This document shows, piece by piece, positions 7,922 to 16,062 of a DNA stretch of 64,000 bases; the first letter of the stretch is position 1, and the number at the start of each line of letters is the position of its first letter. The notes below the pieces were generated by a model. It did no database searches and was not told the DNA's origin. It was given only the letters and a program-made list of their open reading frames with translations. Source of the DNA: ZC4RG20 sp036381515. Its GTDB lineage: Bacteria > Pseudomonadota > Gammaproteobacteria > Steroidobacterales > Rariloculaceae. Made by a program: the position numbers and the translations under genes. The DNA is taken from the NCBI GenBank assembly GCA_036381515.1, contig DASVCR010000096.1, forward strand, positions 1-64,000. Direction: 5' to 3'.

Positions 7922-8287
7922 ATGTCGACGACCCCCGAGCCCATCGAAATCACGTTGAAGAAGCGCTCGCGCCGCCTCGTCGTGCGCTTCGCGGACGGCT
8001 TCGAGGCCGACCTCGACGCCGAGTATCTGCGCGTCCACTCGCCGTCCGCCGAGGTCAAGGGACACTCCGCCGGCGAGGGGTTTCTCGTGACCGGCAAGGA
8101 GAACGTCGCGATCGAGCGGATCGAGCCGGTCGGGCGGTACGCGATCCGCATCGTTTTCGACGACGGGCATAAGACCGGCCTCTACACGTGGCCTATACTG
8201 TACGAGCTCGGCCGCAACCGGGAGCGCAACTGGCGGCGGTATCTCGAGCGGCTCGAGAAGGCAGGCAAGGCCCGCGCGAAGACATGA
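7922..8287 (+). CDS. DUF971 family protein
   Basis: This 121-residue protein has the DUF971 pattern, seen also as the N-terminal domain of gamma-butyrobetaine hydroxylases. IEITLKKRSRRLVVRFADG leads, followed by the motif GRYAIRIVFDDGHKTGLYTW and a conserved WPILYELG-x-NRERNW tail. In stand-alone form it is a small protein of uncertain function, often placed beside ubiE in gammaproteobacteria. The ATG at 7922 starts right after the inverted repeat; an 18-codon upstream extension would run through the repeat arm and is rejected. Its stop overlaps the ubiE start (ATGA), implying coupled expression. Confidence 0.88.
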   Translation: MSTTPEPIEITLKKRSRRLVVRFADGFEADLDAEYLRVHSPSAEVKGHSAGEGFLVTGKENVAIERIEPVGRYAIRIVFDDGHKTGLYTWPILYELGRNRERNWRRYLERLEKAGKARAKT

Positions 8288-9072
8288 TCAAGCCCATCTA
8301 CGACGACGCTCCTGAACGGCCGCCGCGGCGGGAGCGGCTCACGGACTTCGGCTATGAGCGCGTCCCGGTCGGCGAGAAGAAGGCCCGGGTGCGCGGCGTC
8401 TTCGACTCGGTCGCGCCGCGCTACGACCTGATGAACGACGTGATGTCGCTCGGGCTGCACCGGTACTGGAAGGCCTTCACGATCTCGCAGACGGGCCTCC
8501 GCACCGGCCAGCAGGCGCTCGACGTCGCCGCCGGCAGCGGCGACCTCGCGCTCGGCCTCGCGCGGCGCGTCGGCCGCACCGGCCGCGTGCTCGTGACCGA
8601 CATCAACCGGCGCATGCTCGACCTCGGCCGGGACCGCCTGCTCGACGAAGGCGTCGCGGGCAACGTTGCCTACGTGCAGGCCGACGCCGAGGCGCTGCCG
8701 TTCGCCGACCGCACGTTCCATTGCGTGACGATCGGCTTCGGCCTGCGCAACGTCACGGACAAGGACAAGGCGCTCGCCGAGATGTACCGCGTGCTGAAGC
8801 CGGGCGGCCGCCTCCTCGTGCTCGAGTTCTCGAAGCCGCTGCTCGGCCCGCTCGAGCCCCTCTACGACGCCTATTCGTTCCAGGTGCTGCCTCGGCTCGG
8901 GCGCCTGCTCGCCCGCGACGCGGCGAGCTACCGCTACCTCGCGGAGTCGATCCGCCGCCACCCCGATCAGCGCACGCTGATGCGGATGATGGAGCGCCGC
9001 GGCTTCGAGCGGTGCCGCTGCCACAACCTGTCGACCGGCATCGTCGCGCTCCATGTCGGTTTCCGCCTGTAA
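8284..9072 (+). CDS. ubiE: Ubiquinone/menaquinone C-methyltransferase UbiE
   Basis: This 262-residue SAM-dependent methyltransferase has TDFGYERVPVGEKKARVRGVF and then VAPRYDLMNDVMSLGLHRYWK at the N-terminus, the SAM site LDVAAGSGDLALGLA, and the C-terminal signatures ITIGFGLRNVTD-like (here VTIGFGLRNVTDKDKAL) and YRYLAESIRRHPDQ. It adds the C-5 methyl group (C-8 in menaquinone) during quinone biosynthesis. The ATG overlaps the stop of the DUF971 gene. It heads an ubiE-ubiJ-ubiB run, the same order as in E. coli. Confidence 0.97.
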   Translation: MIKPIYDDAPERPPRRERLTDFGYERVPVGEKKARVRGVFDSVAPRYDLMNDVMSLGLHRYWKAFTISQTGLRTGQQALDVAAGSGDLALGLARRVGRTGRVLVTDINRRMLDLGRDRLLDEGVAGNVAYVQADAEALPFADRTFHCVTIGFGLRNVTDKDKALAEMYRVLKPGGRLLVLEFSKPLLGPLEPLYDAYSFQVLPRLGRLLARDAASYRYLAESIRRHPDQRTLMRMMERRGFERCRCHNLSTGIVALHVGFRL

Positions 9073-9084
9073 CGTCCCGCGGTC

Positions 9085-9720
9085 ATGAGCTTCGGGCTTC
9101 TCGAGCGGATCGAGCGGCTGCTCGAGCGCGGCGTGCGCGAGTCGTCGAGCGCGGCGCAGCGCGCCGCCGAGCTCGAAGGCGCGGCGCTCCGGATCGAGGT
9201 CGACGGCCTCGGCGTCGACGTCGTGCTCTCCGTCGACGGCGGCCGCATCCGCATCGTCCGCGACGACGCGCTCGCCGCCGATGCGACCGTCCGCGGCACG
9301 CCGCTCGACCTGCTGCGCGTGTCCGCGGCGGGGCGCGCGAGCCGCCTGCCGGGCTCCGGCGTCACGCTGACGGGGCGTGTTCACGTCGTCGAGCGGTTCG
9401 CCGAGCTTTTGCGGATCGCGCTGCCCGATCCGGAGGAGGAGCTGTCGCGCTGGGTCGGCGACGTCGTCGCTCACCAGGCAGGCAGCGCCGCGCGCGCCGC
9501 CGGCGCGTGGGCCGCGCGAGCCTTCGACGCGCTCACGGCCGATACGGCCGAGTATCTGACCGAGGAAGGGCGGCTCCTGCCGACGCGCGCCGAGGCGGAC
9601 GCGCTCTTCGACGACATCGAGCGGCTGCGGGACGACGTCGAGCGGATCGAGGCGCGCATCGAGATCCTGCGTACGCGCGCGCGGCGCGAGCCCGCCTGCG
9701 CCGGCGTCGAGACGTCTTGA
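9085..9720 (+). CDS. ubiJ: Ubiquinone biosynthesis accessory factor UbiJ
   Basis: This 211-residue protein has an SCP2-type lipid-binding region over about residues 30-115 (LRIEVDGLGVDVVLSVDG, GVTLTGRVHVVERFAELL) and a C-terminal coiled coil (EADALFDDIERLRDDVERIEARIEIL). UbiJ assembles with UbiK and the hydroxylases in the soluble ubiquinone complex. Identification rests on both the domain pattern and the position between ubiE and ubiB. Its TGA shares a base with the ubiB ATG. Confidence 0.88.
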   Translation: MSFGLLERIERLLERGVRESSSAAQRAAELEGAALRIEVDGLGVDVVLSVDGGRIRIVRDDALAADATVRGTPLDLLRVSAAGRASRLPGSGVTLTGRVHVVERFAELLRIALPDPEEELSRWVGDVVAHQAGSAARAAGAWAARAFDALTADTAEYLTEEGRLLPTRAEADALFDDIERLRDDVERIEARIEILRTRARREPACAGVETS

Positions 9721-11357
9721 TGGCGCTTCGCCGCCTGCGGCTGCCGCTCAGGCTCTTGAGCATCCAGCGGACGCTGCTCCGGTACGGGCTCGACGAGATC
9801 GTCTGGAACACGCATCTGTTCCGGCCGCTCGCGTGGGTCCAGAAGCTCCTGCCGGGCGCGGCGATCAAGACGCGGCCGCTCGGCGAGCGGCTCCGGCTCG
9901 CGCTCGAGGAGCTCGGGCCGATCTACGTGAAGTTCGGCCAGGCCGTCTCGACCCGCCGCGACCTGCTGTCGCCGCCGCTCGCGAACGAGCTCGCGAAGCT
10001 CCAGGACCAGGTGCCGCCGTTCCCGTCGGACGTCGCGCTCGCGCTGCTCGAGCGCGCGTTCCAGCGTCCGGTCGCGGAGGTCTTCGCGCATTTCGAGCGC
10101 GAGCCGCTCGCGGCCGCGTCGATCGCGCAGGTGCATGCCGCCCGGCTCGCCGACGGCACCGAGGTCGTCGTCAAGATCCTGCGCCCGGACGTGCGCGCGC
10201 TGATCGAGCGCGACATCGAGGTGCTGTACCAGCTCGCGCGGCTCGCGGAGCGCTACTGGCCGGACGCGCGGCGCCTGCGGCCCGTCGAGGTCGTCGAGGA
10301 GTTTCAGAAGACGCTGCTGCACGAGGTCGACCTGCTGCGCGAGGCGGCGAACGCGGCGCAGCTGAAGCGCAACTTCGCCGACTCGGACAAGCTCTACGTG
10401 CCGCAGGTGTACTGGGATTACTGCCGCGCGAACGTGCTGACGATGGAGCGCATCCAGGGCATCCCGATCAGCAACGTCGCGATGCTCCGGTCGCGCGGCA
10501 CGAACATCCGCCTGCTCGCGGAGAACGGCGTCGAGATCTTTTTCACGCAGGTGTTCCGCCACAACTTTTTCCACGCGGACATGCATCCGGGGAACATCTT
10601 CGTCGACCTCGCGAACCCGGAGCGCCCACGCTACATCGCGGTCGATTTCGGTATCGTCGGCTCGCTGAGCGAGCAGGACCAGCACTATCTGGCCGAGAAC
10701 TTCCTCGCGTTCTTCCGACGCGACTACCGGCGCGTCGCGGAGCTGCACGTCGACTCGGGCTGGGTGCCGGCCGAGACGCGCATCGACGAGCTCGAGTCGG
10801 CGGTGCGCGCGGTCTGCGAGCCGATCTTCGACCGGCCGCTGAAGGACATCTCGTTCGGCCTCGTGCTGCTCAGGCTGTTCGAGACCGCGCGCGAGTTCGA
10901 CATGGAGGTGCAGCCGCAGCTCGTGCTGCTGCAGAAGACGCTGCTGCAGATCGAGGGCCTCGGCCGCGAGCTCTACCCGGAGCTCGACCTGTGGCGGACG
11001 GCGAAGCCGATCCTCGAGGAGTGGATGAGGGAGCGGCGCGATCCGCGCGCCCAGCTTCGCCGGCTGCTCGAGGCATGGCCCGAGATCGCGGACGATCTGC
11101 TGATGCTGCCGGAGCTCCTACACCGCCGGCTTCGGCAGGCCGCGGCGACGCCGCAGAAGGAGCCGGTGCGCGCGGCCCGCCGGCGGCGCGAGCGCGACGA
11201 GCGCGCGCGCGCGCCGCATCGGGAGGTCGGCGACCGGCATTTCGTCGGCGCGGCGCTGCTGCTCGCAGGCGTGCTGTGGGCCGGGCTCGCCGCGAGCCCG
11301 GTCTGGGTCGGCTGGGCCGGAGCGGCCGTCGGCATCGTGATGCTCGTGCGCCGCTGA
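9720..11357 (+). CDS. ubiB: UbiB protein kinase-like ATPase of ubiquinone biosynthesis
   Basis: This protein of 545 residues starts at the ATG overlapping the ubiJ stop by one base. It shows the UbiB-specific KxGQ motif (YVKFGQAVSTR), the Ala-rich nucleotide loop AAASIAQVH, the catalytic HADMHPGN and the metal-binding VDFGIVG. Two hydrophobic segments at the C-terminus (residues about 505-545) anchor it in the inner membrane. UbiB is an atypical ADCK-type ATPase thought to help extract lipid quinone precursors from the membrane. It ends the ubiEJB run. Confidence 0.96.
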   Translation: MALRRLRLPLRLLSIQRTLLRYGLDEIVWNTHLFRPLAWVQKLLPGAAIKTRPLGERLRLALEELGPIYVKFGQAVSTRRDLLSPPLANELAKLQDQVPPFPSDVALALLERAFQRPVAEVFAHFEREPLAAASIAQVHAARLADGTEVVVKILRPDVRALIERDIEVLYQLARLAERYWPDARRLRPVEVVEEFQKTLLHEVDLLREAANAAQLKRNFADSDKLYVPQVYWDYCRANVLTMERIQGIPISNVAMLRSRGTNIRLLAENGVEIFFTQVFRHNFFHADMHPGNIFVDLANPERPRYIAVDFGIVGSLSEQDQHYLAENFLAFFRRDYRRVAELHVDSGWVPAETRIDELESAVRAVCEPIFDRPLKDISFGLVLLRLFETAREFDMEVQPQLVLLQKTLLQIEGLGRELYPELDLWRTAKPILEEWMRERRDPRAQLRRLLEAWPEIADDLLMLPELLHRRLRQAAATPQKEPVRAARRRRERDERARAPHREVGDRHFVGAALLLAGVLWAGLAASPVWVGWAGAAVGIVMLVRR

Positions 11358-11633
11358 TCCCCGTGCGGAACCCGCTCCCCTCCCCGGCGAACTCCTCGAG
11401 CCCGTCCAAGACCTTGTCGACCCCGCGGCCCCATCACGGTCCCCAGGAGCGAGTTCTCGTCGTGCACCTGGCACGTGGCCGGCGACGCGGCAAGTTGGTC
11501 TTTGGTCCAATGGAGGCAGAGGCGCTCGACGGGCATTTGATGGGGGATGGAAGTCGACTCCGCTCCGACGAGCGCGGCAGCGACGCGGCCGACTCGGCGC
11601 CCAGAGGCTCGGGCGGAGCGCGCTGCCTTCCGG

Positions 11634-12536
11634 ATGCCGGGCCGCGCGCTCGCACCTGCCCTGCCGCGGCGGCTTCTCACGATCGTCGCGCTCTTCGCCC
11701 CGCCGCTCCATGCCGCGGATCCGTGGGACATCGACGAGGACTACGCCGGCATCGCGCTGGCCGACGCACGTTGGACGGTCGACGAGGACTTCCCGGGCAC
11801 GAAGGTCATCCTCGACGGGCGCTACTCGCTGCGGCGCCGCACCGGTCAACCGCGCGCCCGCGCGTGCGACTGCGGCGAGCCGCTGCCTGCCGCGGAGCGG
11901 CTCCGCCACACGTTCGGTGCGCACCTGCAGTGGGGCAAGGGCGAGACGGGGCTCGAATACGGAATCGTTTCTTACACGTGGAAGGCCTCGCAGCGCAACT
12001 ACGCCGCATCGGCCGAAGGGGGCTTCCGCACGCTGCGCGACACGGTCGAGTGGGGCGTGCTCAACGTCGAGAAGGACGATCCGCTCGGCATCGACTCGTA
12101 CGTCGAGCTCAGCATCGCGAGAGCGTCGCGCACGTGGCAGCTCGCCGTGCCGAGCTCGCCGTGGAGGTTCACGCTCGGTGTCAACATGTCGGCCGGCTAT
12201 GCGTGGGCGGACTCCTTCGACGAGACCTACGACGACGTGTCGAACATGACGATCGGCTCGTGGGGCAAAGGCACCGTGAGCCGCGGCCGGTGGGGCACGT
12301 TCTACATCGAGCAGCGCGTCGTCAACGGGTGGACGTTCAGCAGCCCGGCGCGCGGCGGCACGGTGCAGCGCGAAGCGCAGGCCCGCGGCGGCTACACGAA
12401 CCGCCTTCGCGGCTGCATGGACATCGAAGTGTTCGTCGAGAAGCGTTCGTTCAACTTCACCGATCCTAACCTGGCCGACCTCTACACGAAGAGTAAGCGC
12501 ATCGGCGTCGCGCTGAGCTGCACGCTGCGCCGCTAG
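11634..12536 (+). CDS. Exported protein of unknown function, beta-rich, possible outer-membrane barrel
   Basis: About 300 residues. The chosen ATG at 11634 begins a plausible signal peptide (MPGRALAPALPRRLLTIVALF...) with a cleavage-like PLHAAD. The mature part has acidic repeats near its start (DPWDIDEDYAGIAL, then RWTVDEDFPGTKV), many alternating aromatic-polar stretches and two Cys pairs (ACDCGEPL and GCM...LSC), which may form disulfides. The pattern suggests a small beta-barrel or periplasmic beta-sandwich, but I recognise no family. The frame is open 29 codons further upstream to 11547, with no export signal there. It is a stand-alone gene, convergent with the CinA-like gene 30 bases away. 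Confidence 0.65.
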   Translation: MPGRALAPALPRRLLTIVALFAPPLHAADPWDIDEDYAGIALADARWTVDEDFPGTKVILDGRYSLRRRTGQPRARACDCGEPLPAAERLRHTFGAHLQWGKGETGLEYGIVSYTWKASQRNYAASAEGGFRTLRDTVEWGVLNVEKDDPLGIDSYVELSIARASRTWQLAVPSSPWRFTLGVNMSAGYAWADSFDETYDDVSNMTIGSWGKGTVSRGRWGTFYIEQRVVNGWTFSSPARGGTVQREAQARGGYTNRLRGCMDIEVFVEKRSFNFTDPNLADLYTKSKRIGVALSCTLRR

Positions 12537-12566
12537 GTCGCTCCCGGGCGTACCGCCGCGCCTCCG

Positions 12567-13322
12567 TTACGGACGAGGCACCCCCGCGTCCCGGGTGGCG
12601 ATCAGCTTGGCCATCGTCTCTTCGATCTCGCCGAGGACCGACTCGACCGTCGCGAGGTCGGTGCCGCGGACGACGAGGCTCGCGCCGTAGTGCCCGTCGC
12701 GCGCGAACGGATAGCTGCCGATCTCGACGTCCGGATGCGCGCGGGCGATGCGCTCGAGCTCGAGCGCGAAGTCGCCCTCGCGGAGCAGCACGTCCGTGCT
12801 GCGCGAGTGGATCGCCGCGCCGCGGCGCAGCGTCGGCTCGAGCGACGCGAACATCGCGTGCGCGATCGGCGGCACGCCGGCGAGCACGAACACGTTCTCG
12901 ATCCTGAATCCCGGTGCGGCGCTGATCGGGTTGTCGATCAGCGACGCGCCTTCCGGCACGCGCGCCATCCTGAGCCGCGCTTCGTTGAGCTCCCTGCCGC
13001 CGTGCTTCAGGCGCACGACGGCCTCGGGATCGACGACGAGCTCGACGCCGAACGCCTTCGCCACCGCCTCGGCCGTGATGTCGTCGTGCGTCGGACCGAT
13101 GCCGCCGGTCGTGAACACGTACGTGAAGCGTGCGCGGCACTCGTTCACGTGCGCGGCGATCGCGTCGACCTCGTCGCGGATCACGCGCGCCTCCTCGAGC
13201 CGGATGCCGAGCTTCGACATCTCCGTCGCGAGGAACTTGAGGTTCGCGTCCTGCGTCTTGCCGGACAAGAGCTCGTTGCCGATCAAGAGCACGCATGCGG
13301 TCGGATGGTCCTGGCCGGTCAT
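12567..13322 (-). CDS. CinA-like molybdopterin-binding domain protein
   Basis: This 251-residue protein consists of a MoCF/MoaB-type fold. CVLLIGNELLSGKTQD at the start and FTTGGIGPTHDDIT are the standard ligand-loop motifs of the CinA N-terminal domain, and VFVLAGVPPIAHAMF matches its C-terminal part. The nicotinamide-nucleotide amidase domain of full CinA is absent, as in E. coli YfaY-type or short competence/damage-inducible A proteins, so the function is uncertain. The ATG at 13322 overlaps the stop of the upstream phosphatase-fold gene (ATGA). It is the last gene of the long trp transcript unit. Confidence 0.85.
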   Translation of the reverse strand: MTGQDHPTACVLLIGNELLSGKTQDANLKFLATEMSKLGIRLEEARVIRDEVDAIAAHVNECRARFTYVFTTGGIGPTHDDITAEAVAKAFGVELVVDPEAVVRLKHGGRELNEARLRMARVPEGASLIDNPISAAPGFRIENVFVLAGVPPIAHAMFASLEPTLRRGAAIHSRSTDVLLREGDFALELERIARAHPDVEIGSYPFARDGHYGASLVVRGTDLATVESVLGEIEETMAKLIATRDAGVPRP

Positions 13323-14302
13323 TGCTCGCCTTCCATGCTGAGTTCGACGACGATCGGATAGTGATCCGAGCCGAAGGCCGCGAGGCGCCGGAACGCGGCG
13401 ACGCCCACGCCCGGGCTCACGAGGCAATGATCGATGGGAATGCCGAGCAGCGGCAAGAACGACGGCCACGTGAAGCCGAGGCCGGTGCGCGCGTCCCGCA
13501 AGCCCGTAGCTGCGAGGAGCTCCGTGAAATACGGCGAATACGGGGTCAGGTTGAAGTCGCCCGCGACGACGAGCGGCCCGTCGACCCGTCTGACGAGCTC
13601 GGCGAGCGCATCGAGCTGACGTGCGCGCTCGGCCGCGAGGTGCGCGCCCATCGGCGGACGCAGGTGCACGCCGATCAGCTCGAGCTCGCCGGCCGGTGAG
13701 ACGACCGTCGCGTCGATCGCGGCCGTCGACTCGAGACGGAACGGCCGCACGTCGCGTAGCGGGAGCTTGGATAGCAGCGCGATGCCGAACGCTGCGTCGT
13801 CGTCGGGCAGCAGCACGCGATGCGGGTAATCCGCGAAAACGGGCTCGAGCCGCGCGCGCCACTCGTCGGTGTATTCGACGACGAGCACAGCGTCGGGCGC
13901 CTCGGCGCGGATCATCTCGAGCAGCCGCTCGGACGAGCCGTTGCGGAACTCGACGTTCACGGCCATCAACGCGACCGTCGACGAAACGGCATCGGATGCG
14001 CTGCCCGATCCGCTCGCGGCGACGGCTGCCGGCGCCGGTCCTGCGCCCGATACATACGGCAACAGCGGCCACGCGTTCGGGACGACGGCAACGGCGAGCA
14101 AGGCCGCGACGTACCGGCGCCTGAGCGCGACGAGCGCCACGGCGAGCGGCAGCTGCAGCAGGACGTAGTGTGCTCTGAAGTGCGAGAAGAGCTCGAAGCC
14201 CCACCAGGCCTCCGCGGCGAGCGCCGCGACGGTCGCCGCAAGCAGGCCGAGCGCTGCGAGCAGCGCGAGCCGGTCGAGCGCGCGGACGAGCTTCGCGGAC
14301 AT
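13319..14302 (-). CDS. Endonuclease/exonuclease/phosphatase (EEP) family membrane protein
   Basis: This 327-residue protein has about three hydrophobic segments in the first 90 residues (LALLAALGLLAATVAALA, then VLLQLPLAVALVAL) followed by an EEP domain. Core motifs are NVEFRNG, AVLVVEY, LIGVHLRPP, VVAGDFNLTPYS, the IPIDHCLVS segment and the terminal GSDHYPIVVEL, giving the Asp/Asn/His metal site. Such proteins are metal-dependent phosphodiesterases or phosphatases, usually anchored with the domain outside the membrane. The substrate is unknown. The gene starts nine bases after the 46-codon ORF and overlaps the CinA-like gene. Confidence 0.85.
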   Translation of the reverse strand: MSAKLVRALDRLALLAALGLLAATVAALAAEAWWGFELFSHFRAHYVLLQLPLAVALVALRRRYVAALLAVAVVPNAWPLLPYVSGAGPAPAAVAASGSGSASDAVSSTVALMAVNVEFRNGSSERLLEMIRAEAPDAVLVVEYTDEWRARLEPVFADYPHRVLLPDDDAAFGIALLSKLPLRDVRPFRLESTAAIDATVVSPAGELELIGVHLRPPMGAHLAAERARQLDALAELVRRVDGPLVVAGDFNLTPYSPYFTELLAATGLRDARTGLGFTWPSFLPLLGIPIDHCLVSPGVGVAAFRRLAAFGSDHYPIVVELSMEGEQ

Positions 14303-14310
14303 CGTGAGTG

Positions 14311-14451
14311 TCAGGGTCCGAGCGAGCGAAGCCCGAGCATACCCTTTCCGGCCTTCGGCGACCGAAGGAAGGCGGCCGGATCCTCGCCGCGCTCGAGCAC
14401 CTCGACGAGCGCATCGAGCAGCGCTTCGCGTTCCTCGCGATCGAATTGCAT
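14311..14451 (-). CDS. Small ORF (46 aa) inside the trp transcript
   Basis: An ATG at 14451 follows a good ribosome site (GAGGAGAAAGGC) and opens 46 codons beginning MQFDREEREALLDALVEVLE and ending GMLGLRSLGP. The first half is strongly acidic and would form an amphipathic helix; the second half is basic. It sits 48 bases after trpF and 9 bases before the EEP gene, in the same orientation. Spacing, ribosome site and GC-rich third positions suggest a real gene. I do not recognise a family. Confidence 0.6.
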   Translation of the reverse strand: MQFDREEREALLDALVEVLERGEDPAAFLRSPKAGKGMLGLRSLGP

Positions 14452-14499
14452 GCCTTTCTCCTCGGGCGCGGGTGTAGGCCGTGCAGAACCGGGGTCGCG

Positions 14500-15102
14500 T
14501 CAGCGGCGACCGTCGAAGTCTTCCGCCGCCTCACGTGCCCGGACGACGAACTCCGCGATCCTCTTCGGATCCTTCTTGCCCCGCTCGCGTTCGACGCCGC
14601 TCGACACGTCGACGCCCCACGGCCGCACGGCCCGGATCGCGTCCGCGACGTTGTCGATGCCGAGGCCGCCGGCGAGGATCAGCTCGGTGCGCCCGGCGAG
14701 CTCGCGTGCCTCGCGCCAGTCCGCTGTCCGACCGCTGCCGCTGACCGGGCCCTCGAACAGGAGCCGCGGCGGCAGCTGTCCCGCCGGCGCCGCGCCGCTT
14801 CGATAGACCGGCAGCGCGCGACAGGCCGCGGGCAGCTCGAGCGCGGCGAAGTCCGCGGCGTCGGTCTGCAGCCAGTCCGGCTCGAGCGTCTCGAGCACGT
14901 CAGCGACGAGCGCGGGCTCGGGATGGCGGAACACGGCGACCTTGAGCACGTGCGCCGGCAGACCCGCGGCGAGCGCGCGCGCGTCGCGCGGCGAGATCCG
15001 TCGCGGCGACGGCGCGAACACGAAACCGACCGCATCGGCGCCCGCGGCGGCCGCCGCGTCGAGCGCTTCGACGGTCGTGATCCCGCAGATCTTCACGAAC
15101 AT
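14500..15102 (-). CDS. trpF: Phosphoribosylanthranilate isomerase
   Basis: This 200-residue TIM-barrel enzyme converts phosphoribosylanthranilate to CdRP in tryptophan synthesis. It begins FVKICGIT with the catalytic Cys, has AVGFVFAPSPRRIS and the phosphate-binding LAGGLGIDNV, and an Asp in PWGVDVSSGVE. It overlaps the end of trpC by ten bases. As a separate polypeptide it differs from the E. coli TrpC-TrpF fusion. Confidence 0.96.
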   Translation of the reverse strand: MFVKICGITTVEALDAAAAAGADAVGFVFAPSPRRISPRDARALAAGLPAHVLKVAVFRHPEPALVADVLETLEPDWLQTDAADFAALELPAACRALPVYRSGAAPAGQLPPRLLFEGPVSGSGRTADWREARELAGRTELILAGGLGIDNVADAIRAVRPWGVDVSSGVERERGKKDPKRIAEFVVRAREAAEDFDGRR

Positions 15103-15929
15103 GCCGCGCTTGCCTCCGCGGCGGCCGCACGCCCGGCCGCGACCAGCTCCGCGAGCGCGCGCTGCGGGTCCGGGGCCCGCATCAGCGCGGAGCCGACGAG
15201 CGCGAGCCGGTAGCCTGCGGCCGCGACCGTGCGCACGTCGTCGGCGCCGTCGACGCCGCTCTCGGCGACCGCCGGGAGGTGCGCGGGCAGGTGCGGCGCG
15301 AGCGCGGCGAAGCGGCCGAAGTCGACGTCGAGCGTGCGCAGGTTCCGGCAGTTCACGCCGGCGAGCACGGGCGGGGAGCCGCGCGGGATCTCGAGCGCCG
15401 CGATCCGCTCGAGGTCGTCCGCGTCGAAGGCCTCGAGCAGCGCGAAGAGCTCGAGCTCGCGCGCGGCCGCGAGCAGCGCGCGCACCTCGGCGTCGGACAG
15501 CATCGTCACGATGATCAGCACGCCGCCGGCGCCGGCCGCGCGGGCCTCGATGACCTGATACGGGTCCGTCAGGAAGTCCTTGCGCATGACCGGACGCCCG
15601 TGCGGCGCGAGGAGCGCCGCCGCGTCTGTGAGATGCTCGAGCGAGCCGCCGAACTCCGTGGGCTCGGTCAGCACGGACACGGCGGCCGCGCCGCCCGCGG
15701 AGTACGCGGCGACCTGCGCATCACGATCGAGACCGGCACGCGCGAGCCCGCCGGCCGAAGGGCTCCTGAGCTTGAGCTCCGCGATCACGTCGAACGTCCC
15801 GAGCGTAAGCGGCGGCGGAGGCGGCGTCGCGACGGCGCGCGCGAGCAGCGCGCCTTCGGATTCGACGGCACGTGCCGCGCGCACCCGCTCCCGGCTCGCG
15901 CCCGCCATGCGCTCGAGGAGCCCGCTCAT
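15093..15929 (-). CDS. trpC: Indole-3-glycerol phosphate synthase
   Basis: This 278-residue TIM barrel closes the indole ring from CdRP. Motifs are VIAELKLRSPSAGG with the catalytic Lys, VLTEPTEFGGSL, VMRKDFLTDPYQV, LAGVNCRNLRTL and VAESGV. Compared with the family, EIKrASPSkG is replaced by ELKLRSPSAGG, a mild variation. A 133-base gap separates it from trpD, whose content is unremarkable. It is followed by trpF with overlap. Confidence 0.96.
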   Translation of the reverse strand: MSGLLERMAGASRERVRAARAVESEGALLARAVATPPPPPLTLGTFDVIAELKLRSPSAGGLARAGLDRDAQVAAYSAGGAAAVSVLTEPTEFGGSLEHLTDAAALLAPHGRPVMRKDFLTDPYQVIEARAAGAGGVLIIVTMLSDAEVRALLAAARELELFALLEAFDADDLERIAALEIPRGSPPVLAGVNCRNLRTLDVDFGRFAALAPHLPAHLPAVAESGVDGADDVRTVAAAGYRLALVGSALMRAPDPQRALAELVAAGRAAAAEASAACS

Positions 15930-16062
15930 GCCGCGGCCCTCGGTCGGGACTCGGCGCGGTTCGGGCGCCGGACCTTATGTGCGCCGCGTCCCGCGTGCGC
16001 CGAACCCATGAGAAGGTCCGACCTGTCCCCGACCGTCATGCCGGTATGTACGCCGGAGCCGT

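Noticed and set aside
11358..11633. Small coding frames on either strand between ubiB and the exported protein
   Set aside because: No ribosome sites or recognisable sequence, and the frames are explained by GC-rich composition.
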